Source of the DNA: Cokeromyces recurvatus
Taxonomy: Eukaryota; Mucoromycota; Mucoromycetes; Mucorales; Mucoraceae
Direction of reading: 5' to 3'
Assembly: GCF_025118155.1 (NCBI RefSeq)
Contig: NW_026251393.1
Coordinates: 248,001 to 312,000, forward strand
Length of the DNA stretch: 64,000 nt
Shown here in pieces: positions 12,871-24,800 of this stretch (positions are counted from its first letter, which is position 1; each line of letters begins with the position of its first letter). The notes below the pieces were generated by a model. The model was not told the DNA's origin. It was given only the letters and a program-made list of their open reading frames with translations, and did no database searches. Both the position numbers and the translations under genes were made by a program.

Positions 12871-15784
12871 TTATAACGCAGTAGATGAGGAAGGTGATAA
12901 ATCTAATGGATGAGGTGGCGATAATGTATATTCATGTAATTGATCAAAAGAAGGACAGCAGATCTTTTCTGAAGATGAAGAAATCATAGACGGATCACTA
13001 TTAAATATAATTAAAGGTGCCTTATTTTGTTGATGATGGTTGTTGGATTTCCAAAAATCTTTACGAAAAATAGAGGTTGCAGATAATAATGGACTTTCTC
13101 GATTCATACGAAGTGTTGCATTATGTTCAAGTAATGATGTACTACTATTGTTCGTTAATGATTGATTGACTACTGGCATGTCTTTTCCATTTAACTCATC
13201 AAAAGAAAAATGCCTAGGTGATCTGTGGATAAGTCCAGCAGATAAAGATTCAGTAGTAGATGCTTTCAAAAGCCCTTGGTCTACGCTTTTTCTACCAAAC
13301 AACCAAAAATGATTCATTGTCAATTTTTTATTAATCGCTTCCTCATGTCGTTCTAATATTATTTCATTTTCTATACTGACAGGTCTACTATCATTATTGG
13401 AGCTTAAACTACTGTCACCATGACTCGTTAAACTACCTGAGCTATTTCGAATACCTTCCTCTTGAGAAATAGTGGATGAAGGGGTTTGTATTAAAGAACT
13501 TGAAGAAATCAGTTTTGAGTTAATAATGGATGGTTGTAAATCAGGTACTGAATGATTTCTAATGGGTTGTTTTGTAGTAGGCTCTCTTAACAAACTTAAT
13601 TCATCTACTGTTTTTTCACTTACCCAAGACCTTGTTAGCTAAATAAATAAATAAATAAATAAATGTGATAAACATGAATAATAGTAAATCTTTATACCAG
13701 ATATTGAGTTATAAGACATTGTTGCATTTCAATACTTAATTCACCATCGTAGTAGTAATCTTCTTGTTGAAAATAGATGGGCGATTTCTTTAAAGCATGA
13801 GATAATTTTCGTTTACGATTCTTATTTAAATCTTTCATACAAGCTGCAGATAAATGTGGTGAATAAGGTGGGCTCTGTTGAAAGCTCTTGAATAACCTTA
13901 ATAGTTCTGAGACTCTAGTATCCTGTTGTATCATGATTAATTTCCTATCGTTCTCCTTCTTGATGACCCATTCACTATTATGTCGTCTATTATTTTGAGT
14001 TTCACCTCTTCCTTCCCTTGAAAGAAGAGCAGCTGCAAGGTAAGTCATATCATGGATAAAGACACCTAGAAATGGCACAGTGGGTTCACTAAACGAATTC
14101 TTTCTGACGGCAGCTAATTTTTTTTTCACAGTAGGGATTGCTTCAGTACTGGCGGAGGATGATAAGAATGTATCCCCTTGGATCACTTCCCTAGATTTAA
14201 TTTCATCTTCTTCAACAGACAACGTCAGCAGACCTATCTTTGCTCTATAATTCGCATAATTGGATGCCTCTGACATAAAGTCACTTAGAGCCTCTAGTAG
14301 ATTCAAACTCTTTTTAGGTACAAATTGCCAAGACCGTTTCAAACGTCCAATAGGAGGTGTACCAAACGCAGAGATAACTGCCTTTAAAGTTTGATAATTC
14401 TTTAATTCAAAACATATTTGAGCTACTTTAATCCAATGATGTATATACTCAGCACGCGATGAGGCATCCTGCTGTAATAAGATAGCATGTTCTATAAATC
14501 GAGTCAAATAATTAAAAAAGTCAGTCGAGGCAACAATAGCTGGATGAGGGGTCTTTGGAGTATGTGTCAGGATAGCATTTACTGGAATATTACGAAAGAT
14601 AGTCGAATCAATTAAAGTCAATTGATATGCAATAAGTACAGGTGAAAATTGTAAAATAGTAGGTACAGTTGTAGCTGTCATATAGATATTACGAACTCGA
14701 TTTAAAGGGAAAGATAGATCCTCTAACTGATTTTGCTCATTAGCATCCTCTACTTGTCTTTGAAGTAATTTGTAAGTAGTAATAAGAGGTGCCTGTGGTA
14801 TTCTAGGTAGATAACTAGAATGGATATTATTTGAAGATAAGCTATTATCACTGTTACTCGTTTGCACTGTAATTAGAATATATGGATCGATTGTACTATT
14901 TGATAGTAAAAAGATATTATCATCCACATTATTTATTGTGGATGATAATGAAGTAGAAGTAGAATTATAATAGCTTTCTCTTTTTGCTATTCCATTATTC
15001 TCTGAATTCGGAGTAGTAAGAGATAATAAAGCTTTAACTGTATTTAATGATGTTGTATGTGAAACAGTCATAGCCACAGATTGTTTATAAGGTGATTTTG
15101 TTTGACTTGAAGTTATTTTAACAGAAGAAAAAGTCTTTCCTAAATATATAAATAGACATATATATATAAATATAGACATATGTATGTGTGTGTATACGTT
15201 AAAAGAAAAATTACGTATTATATATTCATTTACCTTCATTATGTACATATCTTGTTTGATCCGATTGGTATAAAGAAGATTTTTTCTGTTCTATATTTCT
15301 CGCTTGATAATTAGGTCTTGCAGGTAAAGGAGGTGGAGATAATTTAGTTATTTTTTTATTAATAAATAAACGTTTTGGTTTTGGTGGAACTGGAGGTGGA
15401 GAAGATGGTATTGTACAATTTGAAGATATGCTTCTAGCATGTCTTAAACAGGTATGTGCCAAATAAAATAAAGAAGATAAATTATTATCAACTACAGCTA
15501 TAAAATTTTTAAGTAAGTTTATGATACAAAAGAAGTTTTTTTTTTTTTTTTTTTTCGCATTTATTTTTACATTGATTTATAAATTTAAGCTGTTTAAATT
15601 CGTTTATAGCTGACAATAAGACTTCAATATATAAATCATAAGACATCTAATAGGAATATACGTAAATCATTGCTGGAAAAAAGATTTTTTTTTGTACCTT
15701 AAATTGTCCAGAATTTAAATAAAATAAAGCTTTGTCCATTAATGCTTTCATGGTAATCTCTGTTGACAAAGGTATTGGTGACAT
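12871..15784 (-). CDS. Ras guanine-nucleotide exchange factor (Cdc25-type catalytic domain)
   Basis: Expected to load GTP onto a Ras-family GTPase. Exons on the complement: 15698-15784, 15571-15646, 15234-15497, 13698-15139 and 12871-13638, giving 878 residues, frame closed. Residues 1-80 are a helical segment (KALFYLNSGQFKMSYDLYIE) that resembles an MIT/TPR-like helix pair; next come proline-rich SH3-binding-like stretches PPPVPPKPKRL and PPPLPARP; then a Ser-rich linker; then the RasGEF domain (about 300-640) with FSPVLIAYQLTLID, HWIKVAQICFELKNYQTL, VPFLGVFIHDMTYL and the closing DELSLLREP. No RasGEF-N module is obvious. The C-terminal 240 residues are Ser/Asn-rich and look disordered. Which GTPase it serves is inference; the neighbouring Ras is the natural candidate. 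Confidence 0.9.
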
Positions 15785-16799
15785 TATTATCGATATAAAT
15801 AAATGGAAAAAATAAAAACGTCTTTGTCCTTTTTTTTTTTTTTTGAATGTTTATACTGTATACTTGACGTTAAATATTCAAGGCACAATCTTGAAAAATA
15901 TATATACAACTATAAATTGTACTCTAAAAATATATAAAATATATAAAATATATAAAATATATAAAATATATAAAATAAGAAAATAAAAAAATAAGAAAAT
16001 AAGAAAATAAGAAAATAAGAGAAAAAAAAAAGATAAAAATAATAAAAAGGTGACAATTCCTTTCACCCTTTCTCTCCTTCTCCTCTTCCACCCCCCCTTT
16101 TTTTTCTTCTCTCTCACTCTCACTCTCTTTCTTATCAACAAACAAGGGGGTAATTAATCATTATTAGTAGTTGCTTATAAAACTTATTATGCACTACATA
16201 CACACTATCTGTATTATAATAAAATTAATTATAACACATATTTTAATGTATACTAAATTGTATTAAGTTATTTCATTCGCAAAAAAGAGGGAGACAATAA
16301 AGAAAAGGAGGAGAAAACAAGAAAGAAAAAAGGGGAAGAATAGTAATAATGACAAGGAGAAAAGAATTAATTATCAAAATGAATTTAACTTGTCACACAA
16401 TAACATAAATAGGCCATTTTACCCCCTTAAAATCAAGAGCTTATTTTGATGTATTCAATGTCTTACATCAGTGTCTTAACAAGCATAAAAATATATATAT
16501 ATATGCATAGTAATTTATTTTACCTCTGTATCTCTTTCCTGATCTTTTTTTTTATTCGTCTATATTCATATACGTACAAAGTAAACGGTTTATTCAATGA
16601 ATCATTCTTCCTGTTCTACAAGTGTTCCGTTATTACATATAAATAAATCTACATGATAATACTAGTAGCGCTACTAAATTTAATAGCAGATTAGTTCGAT
16701 CTTCTTTTAGCTTATCTTCTCTGCAAATAAGTTATAATATCACCCAATCACCAAATATCAACCTCTTCTTTATTATCGAATACTGATCATAATGAGGAT
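15785..16799. other. RasGEF promoter and non-coding spacer
   Basis: Begins with a T-run (15829-15844), then ATATA-rich repeats (15926-15976), AAATAAG repeats (15977-16021) and a CT-rich tract (16067-16130). These give low-complexity ORFs that I do not accept. From about 16250 to 16800 it is AT-rich with no recognisable gene. Confidence 0.5.
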
Positions 16800-17194
16800 G
16801 CAGACATACCGACGCCTTTAAATGACTATAGCAATAAAAAAAACACACTTGTAGCAATATTGGTGAAGAAGATAAATATCATATGACAAATAGAAGTAGG
16901 AAGATAAGGAATTATTCTCAATATCAGCAGCAAATGAACTGTGAATGAAGACTGTAGTATCAGTTTATCATTAGATATGTTATATGAAGATATTCGGACA
17001 GATTCACCTGTCTTTCATGATTATTTACATTCACTTAAAACTTGTCTATACCATTATTGAAAAAGTAGAACAATGTAGGAAAAAAAAAAACCCCCTGGAT
17101 GATTTATTTAAACGAGTTTGTTCAGATTTGCTTAAGAGAAATAAAATGTGTGAATATGTACTACAAGCTTTGACACCATTCTCTCTCTCTCTCT

Positions 17195-17257
<63 letters not shown>

Positions 17258-17830
17258 TAGGACAATATACAGCATTTAATAAATTTTATTAATTTTGTAA
17301 CTGTAAATCTTATATAAATATTTATTAAGCTACTAATTGTAACCTAATGACATGATATATATTTTCAGATTGATAATAATGAGATGTTATTAGATAGAAG
17401 AGAAAGATATTGGGAGTGAAGAAAGTTTATTACAAAAAAAAGAGACAGAACCAATGCCAAGAAGAAATTATTGTATCTTATTTTATAGCTTTACTATTTG
17501 AATTATTGCAATTTACAAATTGGTGTTCACAGGAATGTTCTATTATCAACACCATCACACGTACTTGAAAATCTATTATTAATTTGCAACAAACTAATAG
17601 TGACAGCAGCAGCAGCAATAATGAGCTCTCTTTCAACAGTAATAATTCTGCTGCTTCTAGTATCATTAATACAAAAGAAATTATTTTACAACAAGCAATA
17701 GTTAATAATAGAAGAATAACTAGGCCTCAGCCCTGGCAATAGGGTGAAGATTATTTCGTTAAAGAAAATGAATTTTTGAATCCTATAAACAATGCTAATA
17801 TATACCATCCGTTGCAGAATAATAAATTTG
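16800..17830 (+). pseudogene. Decayed coding relic, possibly of a BAR-domain-like protein
   Basis: Several short stretches read as protein but in shifting frames with stops between them. The best is NEDCSISLSLDMLYEDIRTD, running on to SPVFHDYLHSLKTC (about 16944-17046). Its continuation IIEKVEQCRK and NPLDDLFKRVCSDLLKRN (17056-17170) lies in another frame. Further on are DNNEMLLDRRERYWE (17374-17418) and a Ser/Asn-rich frame ending in RRITRPQPWQ at about 17742. A 59-base T-run interrupts it. DSPVF-type segments with a following helix occur at the start of BAR domains in ArfGAPs, so that is a guess at ancestry. Possible intron positions cannot rescue all the breaks I see. Low-confidence identity, moderate confidence that it was once coding. 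Confidence 0.4.
17181..17256 (+). repeat. (CT)8 followed by T59
   Basis: CT dinucleotides lead into a run of about 59 T and then GTAG. It looks like an expanded polypyrimidine tract of a former 3' splice site in the surrounding relic. Confidence 0.85.
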
Positions 17831-18162
17831 TGCTACATTATTTTTACAGCAGCATTTTTTTTTTCTTTTTTTTTTAACTCCTTTTATATACTCCCATTTA
17901 TTATCTTGTTTAATATATTTGGTTATAAGGGGGAGGAAGAATAGAAAAAAAAGAAACCTTTGAATAGTGGATTGTAGTAGGAAAAAAAGAAGAAAAAAAA
18001 AAGAAAAAGCTTTTTCATGCAATTATATACATAAATAATATGTATCTTTTATTCCTATACTGTTACTTTATTGCTAATATATTGAAGAATTTTTTTTTTT
18101 TTGGTCAATTTATTCTTGTTTCCTTATATATATTTATATAAATATATTTATTTAAAAAAGTT
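17831..18162. other. Spacer downstream of the membrane-protein gene
   Basis: About 330 bp of T-runs and A-runs between the relic and the stop codon of the minus-strand membrane protein. It should hold that gene's 3' UTR. No gene seen. Confidence 0.5.
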
Positions 18163-19686
18163 CTAGTAAGCATGCGCATGATATCCAAGTGCATTTTGAT
18201 TAGATGAACTTGAGGGTTCATTATAGTACTGAGTTTGATCACCATCAATACGAGCAATAGCTGGTATAGGACCGGAAACAGCGATACCATAACTTTGAAC
18301 ACTTGAACTACTACTTTTATTGGATCTTACCGATAATGAACGTGATGCATTACTCGCAGCTCGACGAATACTTCCTAAAACACCACCCCCTCTCTTATGA
18401 GCGCTAGACGATGAATTATTCCGATGCGGTAGTTTGGCTACAGCTCCTGCGACGACAGCCATAAATGACTGAGTACGCCAACGTGTGTTGATTTGTTCAG
18501 TCTCTTGTATTTCATCTTGTTCCTTATTTGCCCTTTGTTTACGTTTGTAGATGAACATGCCAGCGAGTCCGGCTGCAGCCAAACAGCCAACAACGGCACC
18601 AACAGAGACCCCAACTATCTTACTTTGTGGTTCGTTTTCAATCTCCTTTCCATTCTGAACGCTTTGAACAGCAACTTGATTATTATTATCAATGGGTGCT
18701 GTAGAAGACAAAGGGTTTGCTATAGTTGAATCTGTTGTAGTAGTGGGAAGTGTGGGTTCATTTGAGCTATTATCGTCATTCTCAGAAAATTGTACAATAG
18801 TAGTTGTGTTATCTATATCATTTGTATCATAAGCATCTTCTTCTTCTTCTTCTTTATAAGTTTGACTATAAGAGATAGGTGGTGGGGGAATAAATCCTTC
18901 TGAATCAGTAGCAGTAGTAGTAGTAGTAGCAGCAGCAGCAGCAACAGCAGCACTTGAGGTTGTACGAGTTTTATTATCAAGTCGAATTGTCGTAACTGTA
19001 ACTTTTTTAATATTAGTTTGCTTCGATTTATGTGAACTAGTCTTTTTTGATTTAAATTGCTTTTTCTTTGAATTTGTTGAGTTATGATGGGATTTATTCT
19101 TTGTTATCGTCTTCTTTAAGCTATGATGATGATGCTTTTTCTTTTTTGTAGCTAATTCGGAATTATCTTTCTTATGGCTGACTTTCTTTGTGGTCGTATG
19201 ATGTTTTGTTTTCGTACTTTTTTTTCCATGAATACATACAAAAATAGTTTGAGCATGAGATAATGAAGAAGAAGATGATGATTTTTTACTTTGTAATAAA
19301 CGTTTACGTTGAATTGAAGCCAAAGAGCAATTTCTGATCGTTTTAGTGGTCCTAGAGAAAGTGCTGTGATGATGTTTTCGATGTTTACTTCTGGTAATAT
19401 GATGTTGAGTAGTAGTTAACTTTGTATTATCTTTATCTATAATATACACAAATATTAAGGACTCCAATCTAATTCCGTAACTATTAGCACTTACTTTCTT
19501 GACTCGCATCAACTATTTGAGAGTGAAAAAATAAATAAATAAAAAGATAATAAAAATCGTTAACTCTTTATAATCGCATTCTTATAAATAAATATAAATA
19601 TTCATATATTATTTACCTATTAAAAAGAATAAAGTTGATACAAGTAGAAAGAAAAAAGAGAGTCGCCACTTGGTCCTTTTTATCAT
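18163..19686 (-). CDS. Secreted-type single-pass membrane protein, Ser/Thr/His/Lys-rich (Mid2-like architecture)
   Basis: Unidentified. Exons on the complement: 19617-19686, 19495-19512 and 18163-19436, giving 453 residues. The short first exon supplies a clear signal peptide (MIKRTKWRLSFFFLLVSTLF, then FLIVDASQE), which a start at 19512 would miss. Next is a basic, His- and Thr-rich region (several HHH, KKHHHH), a run of Ala/Thr codons, an acidic Pro/Thr region, one membrane helix near residues 300-325 (GVSVGAVVGCLAAAGLAG) with a KRKQR stop-transfer, and a Ser-rich cytoplasmic tail with SIRRAASNASRS-type phosphorylatable motifs. This order recalls Mid2/Wsc-type cell-wall sensors but no WSC Cys pattern is present, so function is only suggested. 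Triplet repeats at 18908-18955 encode the poly-Ala/Thr run. Confidence 0.75.
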
Positions 19687-20053
19687 TAAAAATGAATTAA
19701 GTGGCAAAATAAGATAAAGAAAAAAAAAGACGTTTATTAAAAGGGAATGGAAGGTGTTTTAAGGGTATAAGAAATGAAAAGTTAAAGAAGAACTAAAGAT
19801 AAAAGAAAAAAAAAAAAAAGAGGGAGGGAAAGAGTTGTATAAGAATAAGAAAAGTGTTATAATAATAATGGCTTTAATGGGAGCACTGACATTGATTAAA
19901 ACCATGCTTAAATATTATAATAAGGACAATTTGCACGTTGAGGCAGGTTACACTTAAATTATTGGCCCTGTAATACTTCTTTAGTTTTTATCATTGACGA
20001 TCCTTTCTTTATATAAATTTCATTATACAAATGAAAATTTATTGCATAAAGTG
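19687..20053. other. Promoter of the membrane protein and 3' flank of the HTH/SANT gene
   Basis: About 370 bp. Purine-rich sequence with an A-run at 19806-19819 lies upstream of the membrane protein. A short run before 20053 is the 3' flank of the next minus-strand gene. Nothing else seen. Confidence 0.5.
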
Positions 20054-21079
20054 TTATAATTCATTATCAAAAGTAGAAGCAACATTCTTAACATCTTTTA
20101 ACATTTGCTTTTTTATATATTCCCAACGTTCATAACACATTTTAGCCAAGTGTCTGTCATCAAATTTCGTTTCTAATTCCTTCCATTTTACATACTTCAT
20201 AGGCAATTCTAATACATGTTCAAGTAATTCTTTATCGTCCTCAATTGTCCATATCTTTTCTTCATCTAAATCGTTTTTCTCCTCTTCATCATCGAGAGTT
20301 GTAAAGGAACGAGGCGTAAGAGGTAAAGCTGTATTAGCATTATCTTCACTACTACGTCGCTTCTTGATTATTTTATTATTTGCTGACAATAAATTTTCAT
20401 TAAATTCTTCGTCATCATTAGGTGGGGTATCAAGTCGATAATTTGAAGAATTATTATGTTGGCAAGAAATGGTCTATATGCATTATATTAATAATTTTAT
20501 TATCTTACGCATACCTTACCACCCTAATAACCATCTCCTCCACCTCCTCCTTCTTATCACCTCCTTTTTTACATACCTGATTTTTTCTGGCTTCGTATAA
20601 AACATCTCGTACAATAAATTCTGTAAAAAAAGGTGGTTCGGCTGGTTTACGAGGTCTACCTCTTTTACGAGATGTACTCTATAATATATAAATATGAATT
20701 TCTATTATTATTATTATTTCTTTTATATATATATATATATATATATACATCTTACATTGCTCCTTTACCTTTTCAGAAATGTTACTCATCTTGCGTTTTT
20801 CTACATAGTTTAAATTCAAAAATAAAAAAAAAGTACTTGTTATTATTGTTATTCTTCTTTGCCTTCTCTAGGATACTTACTATTGTTATTGTCCAATAAA
20901 GCACTAACAGATAAATTAGAAGCATGAGGTGAACCCATCTTTTTGAAATTAGCAAGAATATTATGAGTTACTGTTTTCGAAAGTCCAGAAAGTTCAGAAC
21001 ATTGTCTTTCAGATGCACCTGCTTGATGAGCACCAATTACAAACCAACAATCTTTTTCTGAAACTTGTCTTAACGACAT
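20054..21079 (-). CDS. HTH + AT-hook + SANT/Myb DNA-binding protein
   Basis: Not assigned to a named family. Exons on the complement: 20881-21079, 20769-20800, 20577-20678 and 20054-20473, giving 250 residues, frame closed. Residues 1-55 form a helix-turn-helix of the transposase/paired type (HQAGASERQCSELSGLSKTV). Exon 2 contributes a nuclear-localisation-like KKRK. Residues 81-89 are an AT-hook (RKRGRPRKP). Residues 186-232 are a SANT/Myb-like domain (WTIEDDKELLEHVLELPM, then YVKWKELETKF). A nuclear DNA- or chromatin-binding role is inferred from three such elements in a row. The HTH resembles the N-terminus of Tc1-type transposases but no DDE domain follows, so it may be a domesticated piece. 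No partner is suggested by the neighbours. Confidence 0.8.
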
Positions 21080-21705
21080 AAGTGAATATTAAAGAAGGGT
21101 ATATTGAATTGTTGTTTTTTTTAAAAAAAAAAAAAAAAGGAAAAAAGGAAGGAAGGATAATGCATCTATAGATGATTCTTTCTTTTGGTGTGAATAAAAC
21201 TCAGCACTAATCATGATTAAAAATACGTTTTTTTCATGCAATACTATTGGGTCCTAAGCCCTGTGTTACTATTATTATTGTATGAGCTTTTTTATTGACC
21301 TCCCATAAACATTAATAACAGGATTATTAAGGCCACAACAGCCCAAATAGTGTCTTTACATTATGTATAGCTATAGTTATGCTTTCTTTATCTACTATTA
21401 TGCTTTTTCTTTTATTAGTGAAAAGAGTCATGTACAGACCCAGTATTAATGGTTTAAATTTTGTTCATTATTATACTTCAATTAGAATAAATAAATAGTT
21501 TATTATTCATCAACTACATAAATAGATTATATAATGTTAGTATGCATGACCTGCCTTTTTCAAGTAATAAAAATATGCATTCAATATGCCCTTATAATTT
21601 TTATATCCATATATGGAAAATTTTGGCTCTCGAAAGATCACGACTGCGACGCCAAAAAAAAAAAAAAAAAAAAAAAAAGATCGCGATAACAAAATACAAC
21701 AGTCC

Positions 21706-21736
<31 letters not shown>

Positions 21737-21840
21737 AAATAAAATAAAATAAAATAAAATAAAATAAAATAAAAATAAGCTTTCATTGCCTGCTACGAGC
21801 ATATATCGTTCTCTTTTGTTGTATTTTAAATCACACTATT
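21080..21840. other. Bidirectional region between the HTH/SANT gene and SEN1
   Basis: 760 bp between divergent starts. On the minus strand a T16-A8 junction (21115-21138) sits 36 bp before the HTH/SANT start. Near SEN1 are two long A-runs and an (AAAAT)n array (21654-21776). A cluster around 21220-21480 is ordinary AT-rich DNA. Confidence 0.55.
21654..21776 (+). repeat. A-runs with (AAAAT)n array in the SEN1 promoter
   Basis: A25, a short unique spacer, A30, then about eight copies of AAAAT, ending 64 bp before the SEN1 start. Poly(dA:dT) of this length is expected to exclude nucleosomes. Confidence 0.85.
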
Positions 21841-24800
21841 ATGAATGCTCATAATAATGAATCAAAACTTGAAAAAGTGTTGAAATTATTAGAGAGCAAA
21901 CAAAAAAGCCCAGGCAATGCTGATGTTGAAACAAACTTCTTTAATGAGGCTTTAGAATATCTTTTATCTATTAATCACTGGTGGTGTACAAAAGCAGTTT
22001 TACCTATTGCACGTGAGTCACTATGGTTATTTTCATTGCCTGATCATGATCCCATTTTACAATATAAAAAGAAGCTTGATGATCAATTAAAATCTTGTAT
22101 TCAATGTGTTCAAGCATATCAAACATCAAAGAGATTTGTAAAACAGAGGTTAGTTTTTTTTTTTTTTTTTTCTTTTTTATTATTATTATTCCTCTCGACA
22201 AATGCAAATTCCTTTATGATTTTGATTTTTTTTTTCTCTTAATAAATAATAAATTTTAGATATGAAGAATTATTTCCAGCACAGACAGTTAGAGAATTCT
22301 TTCAAGTCATCGATCATTTTGACGTTAGTAGAATAATTTCAACATTTAATTCACATGAAAACAATTTCAGCATGACCAATCAAGTAATGTGTGCTATACT
22401 CGAAGTTGTTTATGCTCCTTATTTATTAAAGGATCCAAAATGTGATGACACATTTGGTAAGGCATTTACGCTGATTCAGAAAACAGGTGCATTTCCTACT
22501 TTCACTACAGAGGTAACAACTTACATTTTTCGTATGACGTTTTATCATCATCGAGTTGTTCGTTTTTGGGCGAGAAAGTTATTAGAAAAATTTATCACTA
22601 CAGATCAATACAAACTCTCAGAAGAAGAAATTTTAGAGATAAAAGAGTTAGTTTTAGGATTGATTCAGTCTTTTACAGCGGAAGATGAATTCAGGACTAT
22701 CATTAAACTCTGTCCATTTACGATAATACAGGATCTGGGTGAATTTTGGAAATCATTTCGATTAGTTGCAAGTCTAACAACATCAGAGGTGTTATTAACA
22801 TTCTTATCTGAATCATCTGTATCTATGCCTCAGCTCATTTTATTTCAATTATCTACTTCAGCTGAATGGCTAGGTGAACTTTTGAAAACCATGACAGCTA
22901 TGTTACTTAAAATGCAAGGTCATTTTTGGGGTGAAGTAGGGACAAATAGTATTATTTATTATGATATTGTGAAGCAAATATGTGAACATACTGTCTTTCA
23001 AACCGCTATGAAAATTGCAAGAGAGGGGAATACTGGAAAAATTCTACAACGAGATGGCACACCATATCCAGACGATAAGTTAATGTCAAAGATCAAAAGC
23101 ATGCTGGAATGGATATATCCTTATTGGTCCTCATTACGACATACACCTGTAGAGAAAGAGATTACACAAAAGATTTTAGATACAACGTTCGGCTATTTTC
23201 AATTAAACACATGGGGCGTTATGAGTAAAGCCTATTGTGCAGAATTAGGATTACAGATTATCGATCAATGCCTAGCTGACAATTCTGTTCCAGTAGAGAA
23301 AGTGAATGAATATATTCCCAAAATGATTGGATTTGCAAAGATAACCCCTACTGTATTGCCCGCTCTTGTTCAACATATGCCTGCGGTTGCACAAAATATC
23401 TTATCAGATCTTGTAAATCGAGATGCAGCTTACTTGAATAAGGCATTTAATGCACTCTATAAAATAGATGATTTAATGAGTGAAATGGAAGAGAGTACTA
23501 GTGATCCAATAGATTCTGTTAAAAAATCACCTTATGAATCAATTTGGATTGCAATAAAGCCTTACTTTAACGAAAGCGCAATCCAGTTTCCTTGGTTAGC
23601 AATGCTTTTATTCAAAGCCTATGCAAATATTGCTTTGGCAGATATACCAAATCTTTTAAAAGATAGTGAAGCAAAAGGCGAAATTGTTTCCTTGGAACAC
23701 AAACATGTTTTACTTCGATTCGTAGACATACGATCCGTAGTAGGGAAAATACTAAAGATGGTGATAAAGATGGATTGGAGTGTTAAAAGACATATATTGA
23801 CAAATGAAGAAATGGTGAAGCCGATACTTCATCTGATATGTTCTCCCTATTTAGAAATCAAGCAAGACATGGCTCAATTCATTCAAGAATATCCACAACA
23901 ACTTAGTGATCATGATTTATACCAACAATTCTTTTATATGTATCAACCATTAAAGGTGATAGAGGCCTTCAATTCTGTTTTACGTGAATTTATAGCATTG
24001 GCCAACAGTCCAGTTCTTAACATTTTCAAATCAGTTCAATCTCTTACGACATTTTTATCAATTCAAGTTGATATATTAGCTAATTCATCAAGTGGATATT
24101 TAATGAAATTAGTAGAGTCTGGACCCGAAAAGATAAAGGACGAAGATGGCGTTATAGGTGAATTTTGGGATGTCTATTGGCGTACTGTTAGTATTATTTT
24201 TGGAAAGGGTTTACAATGGGCTACAGAGTATCGCCCTGCTGTTGTTGTTAATCTCATTATGCCTATACTTGATTCTTCATCATTGATAATAAATTCAAAG
24301 AAAGTGTTGGAGAATATTATGACAACTACTTCAAATTCTAAAGATACTTCACTTAATTATGACCATATCAACACTTTAGTAGATTCGCTTTCTCATTGGA
24401 TTTATGTCACACGTCAAGATATGATATCTCGACTTATGCCACTTATTCGCAGTATACTTCATACCTTGAAAAGAGCTGAAATCAAAATTTCTGTTGAGGC
24501 TTATGATCGACTCATGACAGCAGCTACGGGTGTCAATGCAAGTAAACTAACAGACGAGGAAAAAGAAAATTTATTTATGGCCTTGAGTGCTCATGAACCT
24601 ACGAATTTTATCTTTTTAAATGATGATAGCGATGATGAAGATGTTGAATGGCAGTCTGTTACTCCCACTGATAATGCAAGTCCAGTTATAAGTACTCCTC
24701 CTCCTCCTCCATCTATTTTAAAGGAGCCATTACATTCAAATTTTGATTCTTCTTCTACCCCTTTACAAATCAGTAGAGCTGATACACCTAAGCCAGTCCA

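Noticed and set aside
14916..14949. 12-bp perfect inverted repeat in RasGEF exon 4
   Set aside because: Lies in open coding sequence for Asn/Asp/Ser residues; in AT-rich DNA such a palindrome can arise by chance and nothing else supports a role.
15878..16145. Two overlapping minus-strand ORFs upstream of RasGEF
   Set aside because: Made of ATATA, AAATAAG and CT-rich repeats, with no protein-like composition.
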